Below, in pieces: positions 18,718 to 28,491 of a stretch of 64,000 nt of DNA. The position numbers and the translations under genes were made by a program. Numbering within the stretch: position 1 is the stretch's first letter; each line of letters opens with the position of its first letter. Source of the DNA: Bacillus niameyensis. GTDB taxonomy: Bacteria; Bacillota; Bacilli; Bacillales; Bacillaceae_C. The stretch lies in assembly GCF_001375535.1 (NCBI RefSeq), contig NZ_LN831197.1:4089823-4153822 (forward strand). Reading direction: 5' to 3'. The notes beneath the pieces are model-generated. The model was not told the DNA's origin. It saw nothing but the letters and a program-made list of their open reading frames with translations, and made no database searches.

Positions 18718-18936
18718 TTGTTATCGATTTTTGATACGTTTGTATTGTCTATTATCCCATTATATTTTCCTGAAGATAAATCTGAGTATATACCGGCGTT
18801 TATACAACTTGCGCTAGTTGTTGTTGCGGCCGTTTTAGTCGTCGTCTTTTTAAAAAAGTTATCCAAGAAGCAGGAAAAAGAAGCGAAGGAATTAGAGGAA
18901 CGACTAAACCAAGAAGAGAAAAACAAGCACCTATAA
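18718..18936 (+). CDS. Small single-span membrane protein with charged tail
   Basis: 72 residues from TTG 18718, placed 8 nt after GGAAAGGA. The earlier TTG (18700) and ATG (18709) sit before or too close to that site. It has an N-terminal amphipathic segment, one membrane span (FIQLALVVVAAVLVVVFL, ~residues 29-46) and a highly charged coiled-coil-like tail (KKQEKEAKELEERLNQEEK). I recognise no family. It has its own promoter. Confidence 0.6.
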   Translation: MLSIFDTFVLSIIPLYFPEDKSEYIPAFIQLALVVVAAVLVVVFLKKLSKKQEKEAKELEERLNQEEKNKHL

Positions 18937-19167
18937 TAAACGATCTAACTATTTAGTCCTTAATAAATTTATTAAGGACTATTTTCTTTGTTTTGAAACC
19001 CTTTGGTCATTATGAGGGATTACAAAAGACTCCTTTTAACTTAATTTTAATTATTTTGAAATTCTCTGTACCATGCTATTCCTCCTTATTTTTCATAAAA
19101 AATTAGGTTATTTCCCAATATGGTTGGCAATAATGACGAACAATGAATTCTTTAGGGAGGGCTATGT

Positions 19168-19695
19168 GTGAAGAAAATTTCTCTGTTCATTATTTGTCTA
19201 TTTTTAGTTGCTTGTACGAATCCACCTCCCAAAAAGTTGGATATCGATATGAAAAATGCCGATGGAGATTCGCTTGGGAAAATTAATTTGGAAGAGCAAG
19301 CTGGTGGTGTTAAAGTGAAAGTTGATTTAAAGGGACTTCCGCCAGGAGAACATGCCATTCATATTCATGATAAGGGAGAATGTGAGGCACCTGACTTTTT
19401 GTCAGCGGGAGATCATTTTAACCCAGAAGATAAGGAGCATGGCCTATTAAATCCGAAAGGTCCACATGCGGGCGATCTTCCAAATTTAACAGTTGATGAA
19501 GCTGGTAGTGTTAAGGTTGATTTTGTTGCAAGCGGGGTTGAATTCAAAGAAGGGAAAAAATCTCTTTATACAAAGGAGGGAACATCCATCGTCATTCACG
19601 AAAACGCAGATGATGGAATGACCCAACCCGCTGGTAATTCAGGGGGCCGTATTGCATGTGGGGAAATTACGAAAGACAGAAAACCAGCTAAATAA
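19168..19695 (+). CDS. Cu/Zn superoxide dismutase-like lipoprotein (YojM/SodC family)
   Basis: 175 residues, GTG start after AGGGAGG. It has a lipoprotein signal with lipobox LVAC (residues ~13-16). The SOD fold is evident: HIHDKGEC (Cu ligand pair HxH), AGDHFNP (bridging His), GPHAGDLPN (Zn ligands), VIHENADD (fourth Cu His), and NSGGRIACG (disulphide Cys and active-site Arg). All metal-ligand positions seem to be kept. As I recall, B. subtilis YojM has lost Cu ligands, so this copy may be a genuine enzyme. It is extracytoplasmic and probably protects the envelope from superoxide. Confidence 0.88.
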   Translation: MKKISLFIICLFLVACTNPPPKKLDIDMKNADGDSLGKINLEEQAGGVKVKVDLKGLPPGEHAIHIHDKGECEAPDFLSAGDHFNPEDKEHGLLNPKGPHAGDLPNLTVDEAGSVKVDFVASGVEFKEGKKSLYTKEGTSIVIHENADDGMTQPAGNSGGRIACGEITKDRKPAK

Positions 19696-19775
19696 GGGGG
19701 AAGGGTGGGAGTGTCCATCATCGCCTGGATGAAGGACACACTTGGCTTATTTCATGAGTTCCTATTCATCATACT

Positions 19776-19811
19776 AAAAACACACGGGTCATATAAAATC
19801 CGTGTGTTTTT
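19776..19811. terminator. Bidirectional terminator between sodC-like gene and patB
   Basis: AAAAACACACGG (19776-19787) and CCGTGTGTTTTT (19800-19811) form a perfect 12-bp stem with A- and T-tracts on both sides. Confidence 0.9.
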
Positions 19812-19820
19812 CCAATAGGA

Positions 19821-20987
19821 CTAATTTTTAAAAGAAACTTTCAGTCTTTCCAAGCCTTCTTCAACAATTGACCGAGGACAAGCCACATTCAAGCGGATAA
19901 ATCCTTCACCGCCATCACCGTATGATTGTCCGAAATTGACAGCGAGTTTTCCCTTTTTCAGTAATCTCTCACGTATTTCTTGATCATTTAATCCAGTTTT
20001 TCGGCAATCAATCCAAATGAGATATGTACCTTCAGGAGCCATTACTTCTAATTCAGGTAAATGTTCTGCTATTTCTTTTTGAACGAGATCAATATTTTCT
20101 TTTATGTAAGAAATACCATCTTTTAGCCAATCCTCACCATATCGATAGGCTGCTTCCATAGCGATGACACCAAATGTATTCATTTGTGAAAAACCTTGGA
20201 GTTTTTGAATGGCTGTCATTTTTTTGCGCATTTCTGGATTAGGAATAACCATAAAAGAAGCTTGTAAGCCAGCTAAATTGAACGTTTTGCTAGGCGCCAT
20301 GAATGTAATGACTGTATCATCGTAAGCTTGGTCAATTGAAGCCAATGGAATATGCTGATGAGGTGCATGGACAATATCAGCATGAATTTCATCAGAAGCA
20401 ATTACCACTTCGTATTTCTGGCAAAGTTCCACAATCTTAACAAGCTCTTCTTTTGTCCAAACCCGACCACCTGGATTGTGCGGGCTGCATAATAAAAATA
20501 ATTTTACGCCACTTTTTAACTTTTCTTCAAAATCAACAAAATCAATTTCATAGCGACCATTTACAATTTTTAAAGGAGAATTCACAACTTCCCGCATATT
20601 ACTTTCAATCATATTGAAAAATGGTGTGTAGACAGGTGATTGTAATAATACTTTATCTCCCACTTCAGTAAAAGCCTGAATAGCCATTCCAATGGAAGGG
20701 ACTACTCCTGGGCTAAATAGTAGCCATTCTGGTTTAATCTCCCAATTATGCTGTTTACGAACCCAGTCGGTGATTGCTTCAATCGTACTATCTCCAATAA
20801 GGGTATACCCGAAAATTCCGTGTTCAACTCGTTCTCTCATTACTTCAATTACTTTTTCGGGAGGACGGAAATCCATGTCGGCGACCCACATTGCTAAAAG
20901 TTCATCATCACCAAAACCTGGTTTCATGCCATCCCACTTAAGGGAGAGCGTATTTTTTCTATCGATACTTTGATCAAGGTTGTTCAT
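19821..20987 (-). CDS. patB: PLP-dependent C-S lyase / aminotransferase (PatB, MalY family)
   Basis: 388 residues with fold-type I PLP architecture. Its features are MWVADMDFRPPEKV near the N-terminus, the SPHNPGGRVWTKEEL substrate/PLP motif, DEIHADIV, and the Schiff-base lysine in MAPSKTFNLAGLQ (~residue 233). PatB cleaves cystathionine/cysteine to pyruvate, ammonia and thiol. In B. subtilis patB lies beside kapB, as here with three intervening small genes. ATG start at 20987. Confidence 0.9.
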   Translation of the reverse strand: MNNLDQSIDRKNTLSLKWDGMKPGFGDDELLAMWVADMDFRPPEKVIEVMRERVEHGIFGYTLIGDSTIEAITDWVRKQHNWEIKPEWLLFSPGVVPSIGMAIQAFTEVGDKVLLQSPVYTPFFNMIESNMREVVNSPLKIVNGRYEIDFVDFEEKLKSGVKLFLLCSPHNPGGRVWTKEELVKIVELCQKYEVVIASDEIHADIVHAPHQHIPLASIDQAYDDTVITFMAPSKTFNLAGLQASFMVIPNPEMRKKMTAIQKLQGFSQMNTFGVIAMEAAYRYGEDWLKDGISYIKENIDLVQKEIAEHLPELEVMAPEGTYLIWIDCRKTGLNDQEIRERLLKKGKLAVNFGQSYGDGGEGFIRLNVACPRSIVEEGLERLKVSFKN

Positions 20988-21057
20988 TCTTATACCCCCT
21001 AAACGAAATCAAGATAATTCTATATTATATGTAGAATCGTTGAAATTAAAGAAAAAG

Positions 21058-21879
21058 CTATTTGCAAAGGAAATTTCGTATTTCTTTATACACTTCCCAT
21101 GGCTTTTCTTCAGGAAGTAAATGGCCAGTTTTTGAAAAAACAACAAGCTTTGCATTTGGTAAGTCGTGGGCAAGGCGTTTTCCTAAATTTAATGGAACAA
21201 TCCGATCATTTTCGCCCCACACAAGGAGACAAGGATTATTAATCGTTTCAAGGACATCATATTTAAGGTCACCTTCAAAATCGCGAATCATTTTCCTGAG
21301 GGCGATGAAAATTTGATCATCGCGAAAAGGATCTGTATAGCCTTGAATCATTTCTTCATCGATCATTTTTTGATCATAAACAACACTATGTAAATTTCCA
21401 AGTACACCTGTTTTCCCAAGTTGGCGTTTTATTAATCTGTCAAAGAAAGGCAGGTAGGAAAAATACGTAAGTGCCGGTTTCATCTTAGGTAAGTAAGCGG
21501 AACTGCATAATAATATTCCCTTTTTTATCAAATCGGGTTGTTTCTGCATCATACTAAGAACAATTTGTCCCCCCATCGAATGACCAGCAGCGTAGATCTT
21601 TTCATATCCCAGTTGTGTAAGTAATTTTATAATACATTCCGCGATATTTTGGTAGGAGTATGTAAAATTTTTGATTTTGCCACTTTTACCAAAAGGAGGG
21701 TAATCAATTGAAATCACATTGAAATCATTCGCTAGCAGTGGTGCTAATTTTCGGTAGCAAAAGGTAGAGGACAAAAATCCATGTAATAAGAGGATTGTTT
21801 CCACATTTTTCTTATGATCAAATTTTTCATAATAAAAATCAACGCCATTGATTTGAATAGTTGAACCATTCATTTGCAT
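21058..21879 (-). CDS. yugF: Alpha/beta hydrolase (YugF-like)
   Basis: 273 residues from ATG 21879, 6 nt after AGAGGTG; the upstream GTG (21888) overlaps that site. Alpha/beta hydrolase core: oxyanion HGF (LLLHGFLSS), nucleophile elbow GHSMGG (~residue 98), acid Asp in LLVWGENDRIVP, and His in SKTGHLLPEEKP. The substrate is unknown. Synteny with patB and yugI supports the yugF assignment. Confidence 0.85.
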   Translation of the reverse strand: MQMNGSTIQINGVDFYYEKFDHKKNVETILLLHGFLSSTFCYRKLAPLLANDFNVISIDYPPFGKSGKIKNFTYSYQNIAECIIKLLTQLGYEKIYAAGHSMGGQIVLSMMQKQPDLIKKGILLCSSAYLPKMKPALTYFSYLPFFDRLIKRQLGKTGVLGNLHSVVYDQKMIDEEMIQGYTDPFRDDQIFIALRKMIRDFEGDLKYDVLETINNPCLLVWGENDRIVPLNLGKRLAHDLPNAKLVVFSKTGHLLPEEKPWEVYKEIRNFLCK

Positions 21880-22135
21880 AGTTTTCACCTCTATTCTATA
21901 TTTCCCGATCGGACAATAAATTTCACATAAAATGTTTGAACAAGGTAAAAAAAGGGTAAGTCATTTATGTGGAAAGTTATTTAAAGGTTTGAAGACAATA
22001 AGGTATGTAACATGCGTTATTTACTACTTATGAATGCAGACCTCATGCGAAACATTTTACTTTCCCCAGTTTACAATGATATAATACACAATTGCGAAAT
22101 TGGAATGAAATTAAATAAAAATTGGGAGTGTTTCC

Positions 22136-22531
22136 ATGACAACAAAATATGAATCAGGTTCAGTCTTGACAGGAAAGGTAACAGGTATTCAACCATACGG
22201 TGCCTTTGTTGCATTGGATGAGCAGACACAAGGTCTTGTCCATATTTCCGAAATTAAACACGGTTTTGTTAAAGATATTAATGATGTTCTATCCGTCGGG
22301 GATGAAGTAAAAGTTAAGGTCATTCAAGTGGACGAAGAAAAGGGCAAAATTAGTCTTTCCATTAAGGCAACAGAGGAAGAACCAGTAAGACAACAACCAA
22401 AAAAACCTCGCCGCCAAGGTACAGTAAAAGCAGCAACACCAGAAGCCGAGGCTGAAGGATTTAACACTCTTAAAGATAAGCTGCAAGAGTGGATTGAACA
22501 GTCTCAAGCGAATGATCTAATTAAGAAATAA
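22136..22531 (+). CDS. yugI: S1-domain RNA-binding general stress protein (YugI/GSP13)
   Basis: 131 residues. A single S1 OB-fold occupies residues ~5-75 (GSVLTGKVTGIQPYGAFVALDEQTQGLVHISEI; VKVKVIQVDEEKGKISLSIK). A basic linker (RQQPKKPRRQG) and a short helical tail follow. GSP13 is a ribosome-associated stress protein in B. subtilis. Its own terminator follows at once. Confidence 0.92.
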   Translation: MTTKYESGSVLTGKVTGIQPYGAFVALDEQTQGLVHISEIKHGFVKDINDVLSVGDEVKVKVIQVDEEKGKISLSIKATEEEPVRQQPKKPRRQGTVKAATPEAEAEGFNTLKDKLQEWIEQSQANDLIKK

Positions 22532-22535
22532 AGTG

Positions 22536-22570
22536 AAAAGGGATGTCTTCTAAACATAGACATCCCTTTT
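22536..22570 (+). terminator. Terminator of yugI
   Basis: AAAAGGGATGTCT (22536-22548) pairs with AGACATCCCTTTT (22558-22570), followed by more T. Confidence 0.92.
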
Positions 22571-22899
22571 TTTGACGAGTCTCCTAATATTTCTATGAAA
22601 ATCAACCACGTTCAACCCTATCATTTTGACTTGATTCTATGGTAAAATTGAGTCAATCAACATGCGATCAGGGAGGGAATAGCGAATTAAGCAGAAAATG
22701 GGATACGGGATGGGTCAATTAAAACCGCTTGCAGGCGGATATCCTAGCTGCTTTTTGAAGATTAACCTTGTATTTCGTAAGAGAATGGCTTAACCTTTTT
22801 AGGAATCAGTGAATTTTAGACATTAGACCATTTTGGAATTAGGAAATTTTCATCGGCAATTATGAATCTGATTATAAAATAAAGAGGCGAAATGAAACA
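22571..22899. other. Long leader region upstream of glutamate dehydrogenase
   Basis: About 330 nt without a convincing gene. It contains a small CCGC-TTGCA-GGCGG hairpin (~22733). A 31-codon frame (22698-22793) has no well-placed ribosome binding site. I see no T-box or known riboswitch signature. It probably holds the gudB promoter and leader. Confidence 0.4.
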
Positions 22900-24144
22900 A
22901 TGGCAGAAAATCTAAACTTGTTTACATCAACTCAAGAGGTAATCAAAGAAGGCCTCCACATGCTTGGTTTTGGAGAGGAAATGTATGAATTATTGAAGGA
23001 ACCAATAAGAATGATGACGGTTCGAATTCCAGTTCGTATGGATGATGGCTCCGTTAAGGTTTTTACAGGTTTTCGTGCTCAACATAATGATTCTGTTGGT
23101 CCAACAAAGGGCGGAGTACGGTTTCACCCTGATGTAAATGAGGAAGAAGTAAAAGCAATGTCCATGTGGATGACAATTAAATGTGGAATTGTCAATCTCC
23201 CGTATGGTGGTGGGAAAGGCGGAATTATTTGTGATCCGCGCACGATGTCAATGGGAGAAATCGAAAGACTTAGTCGTGGTTATGTCCGGGCAATCAGCCA
23301 AATCGTTGGACCGAGTAAAGACATTCCCGCTCCTGATGTTTATACGAATTCGCAAATTATGGCATGGATGATGGATGAATATAGCCGTCTTCGTGAAAAT
23401 GACGCACCTGGATTTATTACCGGAAAGCCAATTGTATTAGGCGGTTCACAAGGTAGAGAAAAGGCAACAGCTCAGGGAGTAACAATCTGTATTGAAGAAG
23501 CTGCAAAAAAACGAGGGCTTGAAATTAAGGATGCTCGCATCGTTATTCAAGGATTTGGAAATGCTGGCAGCTTCTTATCAAAATTCTTGTATGACGCTGG
23601 AGCTAAAATCGTAGGGATTTCTGATGCCTATGGTGCCTTACACGACCCAGACGGATTAGATATTGATTATTTATTGGATCGCCGTGATAGCTTCGGTACG
23701 GTAACAACTTTATTTGAAGATACAATAACAAATAAAGAATTATTTGAACTTGATTGTGATATTATCGTTCCAGCTGCAGTAGCTAATCAGATTACTGGGG
23801 AGAATGCTCCAAATATTAAAGCATCAATCGTTGTGGAAGCCGCAAATGGGCCAACAACTGAAGAGGCAACTCGAATTTTAACCGAAAAAGGAGTATTGCT
23901 CGTCCCGGATGTTTTGGCAAGTGCTGGAGGCGTGACAGTATCCTACTTTGAGTGGGTTCAGAATAACCAAGGCTACTATTGGACTGAAGATGAGGTTAAC
24001 GAAAAGCTTCGGAAAAAACTAGTAGAAGCATTTGAAAATGTATATAACACAGCCGATAACCGTCGTGTTAATATGCGTCTTGCTGCTTACATGGTTGGTC
24101 TACGTAATGCTGCAGAAGCATCTCGTTTTAGAGGTTGGGTGTAA
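22900..24144 (+). CDS. gudB: NAD-specific glutamate dehydrogenase (GudB/RocG family)
   Basis: 414 residues, ATG after AGAGGCG. N-terminal substrate domain with GPTKGGVRFHPDV and the catalytic Lys in LPYGGGKGG (~residue 100). The NAD-binding Rossmann fold follows (VIQGFGNAGSFLSKFL, ~residue 215). It oxidatively deaminates glutamate to 2-oxoglutarate and ammonia. There is no internal duplication of the kind that inactivates gudB in B. subtilis 168, so the enzyme should be active. Confidence 0.93.
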   Translation: MAENLNLFTSTQEVIKEGLHMLGFGEEMYELLKEPIRMMTVRIPVRMDDGSVKVFTGFRAQHNDSVGPTKGGVRFHPDVNEEEVKAMSMWMTIKCGIVNLPYGGGKGGIICDPRTMSMGEIERLSRGYVRAISQIVGPSKDIPAPDVYTNSQIMAWMMDEYSRLRENDAPGFITGKPIVLGGSQGREKATAQGVTICIEEAAKKRGLEIKDARIVIQGFGNAGSFLSKFLYDAGAKIVGISDAYGALHDPDGLDIDYLLDRRDSFGTVTTLFEDTITNKELFELDCDIIVPAAVANQITGENAPNIKASIVVEAANGPTTEEATRILTEKGVLLVPDVLASAGGVTVSYFEWVQNNQGYYWTEDEVNEKLRKKLVEAFENVYNTADNRRVNMRLAAYMVGLRNAAEASRFRGWV

Positions 24145-24203
24145 AAATTTAAATATTAAGCGGAGCAAAATATAAAATTTTGCTTCCCCTATAAACTCTA
24201 TAA

Positions 24204-25112
<909 letters not shown>

Positions 25113-25117
25113 AGAAG

Positions 25118-26509
25118 ATGGATGTGTATTTGAAAAATTATTGGTTACTAAACGTAGAATTTATAGAGGCGTTTTCCAGCTTAAACTATAAAAATATCCC
25201 ATTGCCACTTTTAAGTAATTTTTATCACTATTTGGATGAAGAATTGAAATCAGAAATGGAAAATCCTGAATTCAACTCTAAACAAACATTCAATGAAAGC
25301 GACATTCAACCGCACTTCGAAAAATGGCTAAAACCTTTACGTGCACCGATGCAATTTAAACAAGGAAAGCTGTTAATTAATTTTGACTATCTTCGATTTT
25401 TGCCGGAAAATTATTTGCAATTTTCGCCGCAAACAACACTGGTGCTAACAAGATGGAAAGCAAAAGAACTTTATCAAATACCTGTTATTAGTATGAAAGA
25501 TTTTATCAATAATCACTCCGATAAACCCTCGTTCATCCAAAAAGCAGAACAACTTTTTGAAAATCATGATCATCATCCTGTCTTTGGAAAAAGAGAGTTT
25601 CAAGAACGGTTTCTATCCGATATTCCGAAAATGATTGACACTATTGAGATGTGTGATTCTATATTTGATCATGAGCCAATCTCCGCAATATTAGTTGGAA
25701 CAACTGAGGAATTAACTAGTCGTGTTTTGAGCCTGTTTGCGGCGATTCATGGAATTCCAAGTTTCTGTTTACAGCACGGTCTGATCCTAGGAGAGGAAGC
25801 GTATATACCTGCCTTTGCTTCGAACTATCTTGTATATGGGCAATTTGAAAAAGATTGGTATGTGCAAAGGGGTGTTAGTGAGGAGCAAATTCATATTGCT
25901 GGTCATCCCCGCTATGATAGCATTTTTACGAACCAGCATTTAAATCGTCAACAAGTACTCAAACAATTAAAATTATCTCAAGCTAAAAAGACTGTATTAA
26001 TGGCGACTCAACCGTTTAATACTGATTTTTATGTGGAGCTAACAAATTTAATCGCGATGGATCCGAACATTCAAGTCATTATTAAACCACATCCATGGGA
26101 AAAAGCGAAGAACCGCACAGAATGCTACATCGAATTAGAGAAAAGATATCCACAAGTTAAGTATGTAACAACAGAAATTCCTCTTTATAGTTTAATTGCA
26201 ACTTCTGATATCGTCGTTGTAGCCAATTCGACCGTTGGTTTAGAGGCGATGTTATTAGATAAGCCAGTCGTTGTATATAAATCCCCAAATGCAAATCGAG
26301 ATTACCCCTATTTTGATTCATTGGGCAATCTCGTATTAACGAATACGTTAGATATTAAAAAAACGATTCACTCCATTTTAACTTCCACTTCATCTCAGAA
26401 ATCGGCAAAACAAATCAGGGAAGCGTTTATTGCTAGCAACTATCCAATTAAGCACTCCACTCTTCAAATCCAAAATATTATCCAAGAATTTTCAGTAGGG
26501 GAGGTGTAA
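25118..26509 (+). CDS. spsB: SpsB-like polysaccharide biosynthesis protein (glycerophosphotransferase-like)
   Basis: 463 residues from ATG 25118 after AAGGAGGTG. The C-terminal half has a GT-B-like/TagF-like nucleotide-binding domain: PSFCLQHGLILGEEAYIP, HIAGHPRYDSIF, VIIKPHPWEKAKNR and SDIVVVANSTVGLEAMLLDKPVVVY. These match CDP-glycerol glycerophosphotransferase-type proteins, to which B. subtilis SpsB belongs. It probably transfers a sugar or glycerol-phosphate unit during spore-surface glycan assembly. The acceptor is unknown. Confidence 0.82.
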   Translation: MDVYLKNYWLLNVEFIEAFSSLNYKNIPLPLLSNFYHYLDEELKSEMENPEFNSKQTFNESDIQPHFEKWLKPLRAPMQFKQGKLLINFDYLRFLPENYLQFSPQTTLVLTRWKAKELYQIPVISMKDFINNHSDKPSFIQKAEQLFENHDHHPVFGKREFQERFLSDIPKMIDTIEMCDSIFDHEPISAILVGTTEELTSRVLSLFAAIHGIPSFCLQHGLILGEEAYIPAFASNYLVYGQFEKDWYVQRGVSEEQIHIAGHPRYDSIFTNQHLNRQQVLKQLKLSQAKKTVLMATQPFNTDFYVELTNLIAMDPNIQVIIKPHPWEKAKNRTECYIELEKRYPQVKYVTTEIPLYSLIATSDIVVVANSTVGLEAMLLDKPVVVYKSPNANRDYPYFDSLGNLVLTNTLDIKKTIHSILTSTSSQKSAKQIREAFIASNYPIKHSTLQIQNIIQEFSVGEV

Positions 26510-26512
26510 CGT

Positions 26513-27517
26513 ATGTTTTTCAAAGGAAAAAAAATATTAATTATTGGTGGAACGGGGACGATTGGGCGAAGGATTATGGAAAGAGTTCTTGAGGAAGAAC
26601 CTGAGGTCGTTCGAATTTTTAGTCGAGATGAACATAAACAATTTACTATGCAAAGCAAATGGAATAACAATCGAAAGTTGCGGTTTTTAATTGGCGATGT
26701 CCGGATGTATGATCGCGTTTATAGTGCGATGGAGGATATTGATTATGTCTTTCATACTGCGGCGATGAAACATGTATCCTTTTGCGAATATAACCCTTAT
26801 GAGGCGGTTTTAACAAATATTGTCGGAACCCATAACGTTATAAAAGCAGCGATTGCACAAAAAGTAAAAAAGGTAGTTTTTACGAGTACAGATAAAGCTA
26901 TTTCTCCAACAAATAATTACGGCGCGACAAAACTGACCGCGGAAAAGCTGATTACGTCGGCAGAATTATCGAAAGGGTCGGCAAAGACGATTTTTGCGAG
27001 TGTTCGCTTCGGAAATGTAATGGGATCGCGAGGATCTGTTATTCCGCTATTTAAAGAGCAAATTATCGAGGGTAAAGAAATTACTGTTACAGACAAACAG
27101 ATGAGTCGATTCATGATGACTGTTCAACAAGCTGCATCATTAACGATCCAAGCAATGAAATTAGCGGTAGGCGGGGAGACTTTCATCTTAAAAATGCCGG
27201 TCATCTCTTTAAGCGATTTAGTAGAAGTGATGATCGAGGAAGTAGGCGAAAAGTACAATATCCCTCTGGAAGAAATCAAAATTAAGGAAATTGGTTTACG
27301 GCCTGGAGAGAAGAAGTATGAAGAGTTAATGACATATGATGAATCTCTCCATGCATTTGAATTACCGCAAATGTTTGTCATCCCAGGGCCTTTTCTTTCG
27401 ATATTACCCTATGAGAATAGCAAAAAAGCTACACCAGGCACATATCAATCAGGCGATCAGCAACCGATTACGAAGGAAGAACTACGATTTTTTATAAAAG
27501 GAGAAAATTTGATTTGA
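26513..27517 (+). CDS. UDP-GlcNAc 4,6-dehydratase-type SDR (PseB-like)
   Basis: 334 residues. NAD-binding IIGGTGTIGRRIM at the N-terminus, then FHTAAMKHVSFCEYNPYEAV, STDKAISPTNNYGATK (YxxxK catalytic pair) and FGNVMGSRGSVIPLFKEQI. These are hallmarks of the FlaA1/PseB/CapD short family. In the pseudaminic acid pathway PseB makes the 4-keto-6-deoxy sugar from UDP-GlcNAc. All other Pse enzymes follow in the same operon, which supports that role. B. subtilis sps lacks this gene as I recall. Confidence 0.85.
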   Translation: MFFKGKKILIIGGTGTIGRRIMERVLEEEPEVVRIFSRDEHKQFTMQSKWNNNRKLRFLIGDVRMYDRVYSAMEDIDYVFHTAAMKHVSFCEYNPYEAVLTNIVGTHNVIKAAIAQKVKKVVFTSTDKAISPTNNYGATKLTAEKLITSAELSKGSAKTIFASVRFGNVMGSRGSVIPLFKEQIIEGKEITVTDKQMSRFMMTVQQAASLTIQAMKLAVGGETFILKMPVISLSDLVEVMIEEVGEKYNIPLEEIKIKEIGLRPGEKKYEELMTYDESLHAFELPQMFVIPGPFLSILPYENSKKATPGTYQSGDQQPITKEELRFFIKGENLI

Positions 27518-27531
27518 AAGGAGATGGCGTT

Positions 27532-28476
27532 ATGAATGTTCTAGTGACGGGTGGAGCAGGTTTTATCGGCAGATGGGTAACGAAAAAATTATTAGATGAT
27601 GGTCATCAAGTATGGATCGTTGATAATCTATCAAACTCGAGTACGAAGAACATAGAAGAGTTTACGTATTATGAAAATTTTCGCCACTTTACTCATGAAG
27701 ATATTAAAGAAAAAGGCAAACTAGAACAATTGTTTAAAGAGCATCAGTTTGATATTTGTTATCACTTAGGCGCAAGCATTAATGTGCAAGATAGTATTGA
27801 TGATCCTGAAACAACTTTTGCTAATGATACGATCGCCACTTTTTATATTTTGGAACTGTGTAAAAAATACGATACGAAACTAGTATTTATGAGTACTTGC
27901 ATGGTGTATGACCGAGCAGAGGATGAGAGTGGGATTCAAGAAGTAGATCCGATCAAACCAGCTTCTCCTTACGCTGGATCAAAAATTGCTGCAGAGAATA
28001 TGGTGTTATCTTATTTTTATGCATACGGTTTACCTGTTGTCGTTGTCCGCCCATTTAACACATATGGTCCTTTTCAAAAAACTGGGGGTGAAGGTGGGGT
28101 TGTGGCGATATTTATTCACAATCAGTTAGATGGCAAGGTATTAAATATTTATGGAGATGGGACTCAAACAAGAGATTTGCTCTACGTTGAAGATTGCGCC
28201 GACTTTGTAGTTGCCGCAGGTTATTCAGATGAAGTCAATGGGGAAATCGTCAACGCGGGTACAGGCAGAGATATTGCGATTAACGATCTTGCTTTATTGA
28301 TTGCCAAAGATTCATCCAAAATCCAACATGTCGAACATATTCACCCGCAAAGCGAAATTCCGAAGTTGCTTTGTAATTTTGAAAAGGCAAAAAGGTTATT
28401 AAACTGGGAGCCGAAAATCTCGTTAGAAGAAGGAATTAAACGAACAGAAAAATGGATTAAATCTGTCAAAGGGTAA
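27532..28476 (+). CDS. NAD-dependent nucleotide-sugar epimerase/dehydratase
   Basis: 314 residues from ATG 27532 after AAAGGAGATGG. Extended [14 protein letters not shown], then STCMVYDRAEDESG, YAGSKIAAE (YxxxK) and the C-terminal sugar-binding motif NTYGPFQKTGGEGGVVAIF. It may epimerise or modify the PseB product, or act on another UDP-sugar of the glycan; specificity cannot be read from sequence. It lies between pseB-like and pseC-like genes in the operon. Confidence 0.85.
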   Translation: MNVLVTGGAGFIGRWVTKKLLDDGHQVWIVDNLSNSSTKNIEEFTYYENFRHFTHEDIKEKGKLEQLFKEHQFDICYHLGASINVQDSIDDPETTFANDTIATFYILELCKKYDTKLVFMSTCMVYDRAEDESGIQEVDPIKPASPYAGSKIAAENMVLSYFYAYGLPVVVVRPFNTYGPFQKTGGEGGVVAIFIHNQLDGKVLNIYGDGTQTRDLLYVEDCADFVVAAGYSDEVNGEIVNAGTGRDIAINDLALLIAKDSSKIQHVEHIHPQSEIPKLLCNFEKAKRLLNWEPKISLEEGIKRTEKWIKSVKG

Positions 28477-28491
28477 AAAGGAGTTTTCAAA

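Noticed and set aside
22698-22793. 31-codon frame ahead of gudB (MGYGMGQLKPLAGG...)
   Set aside because: The GGGAGGG upstream is too far from the ATG and I see no family. The hairpin inside suggests a leader RNA rather than a gene.
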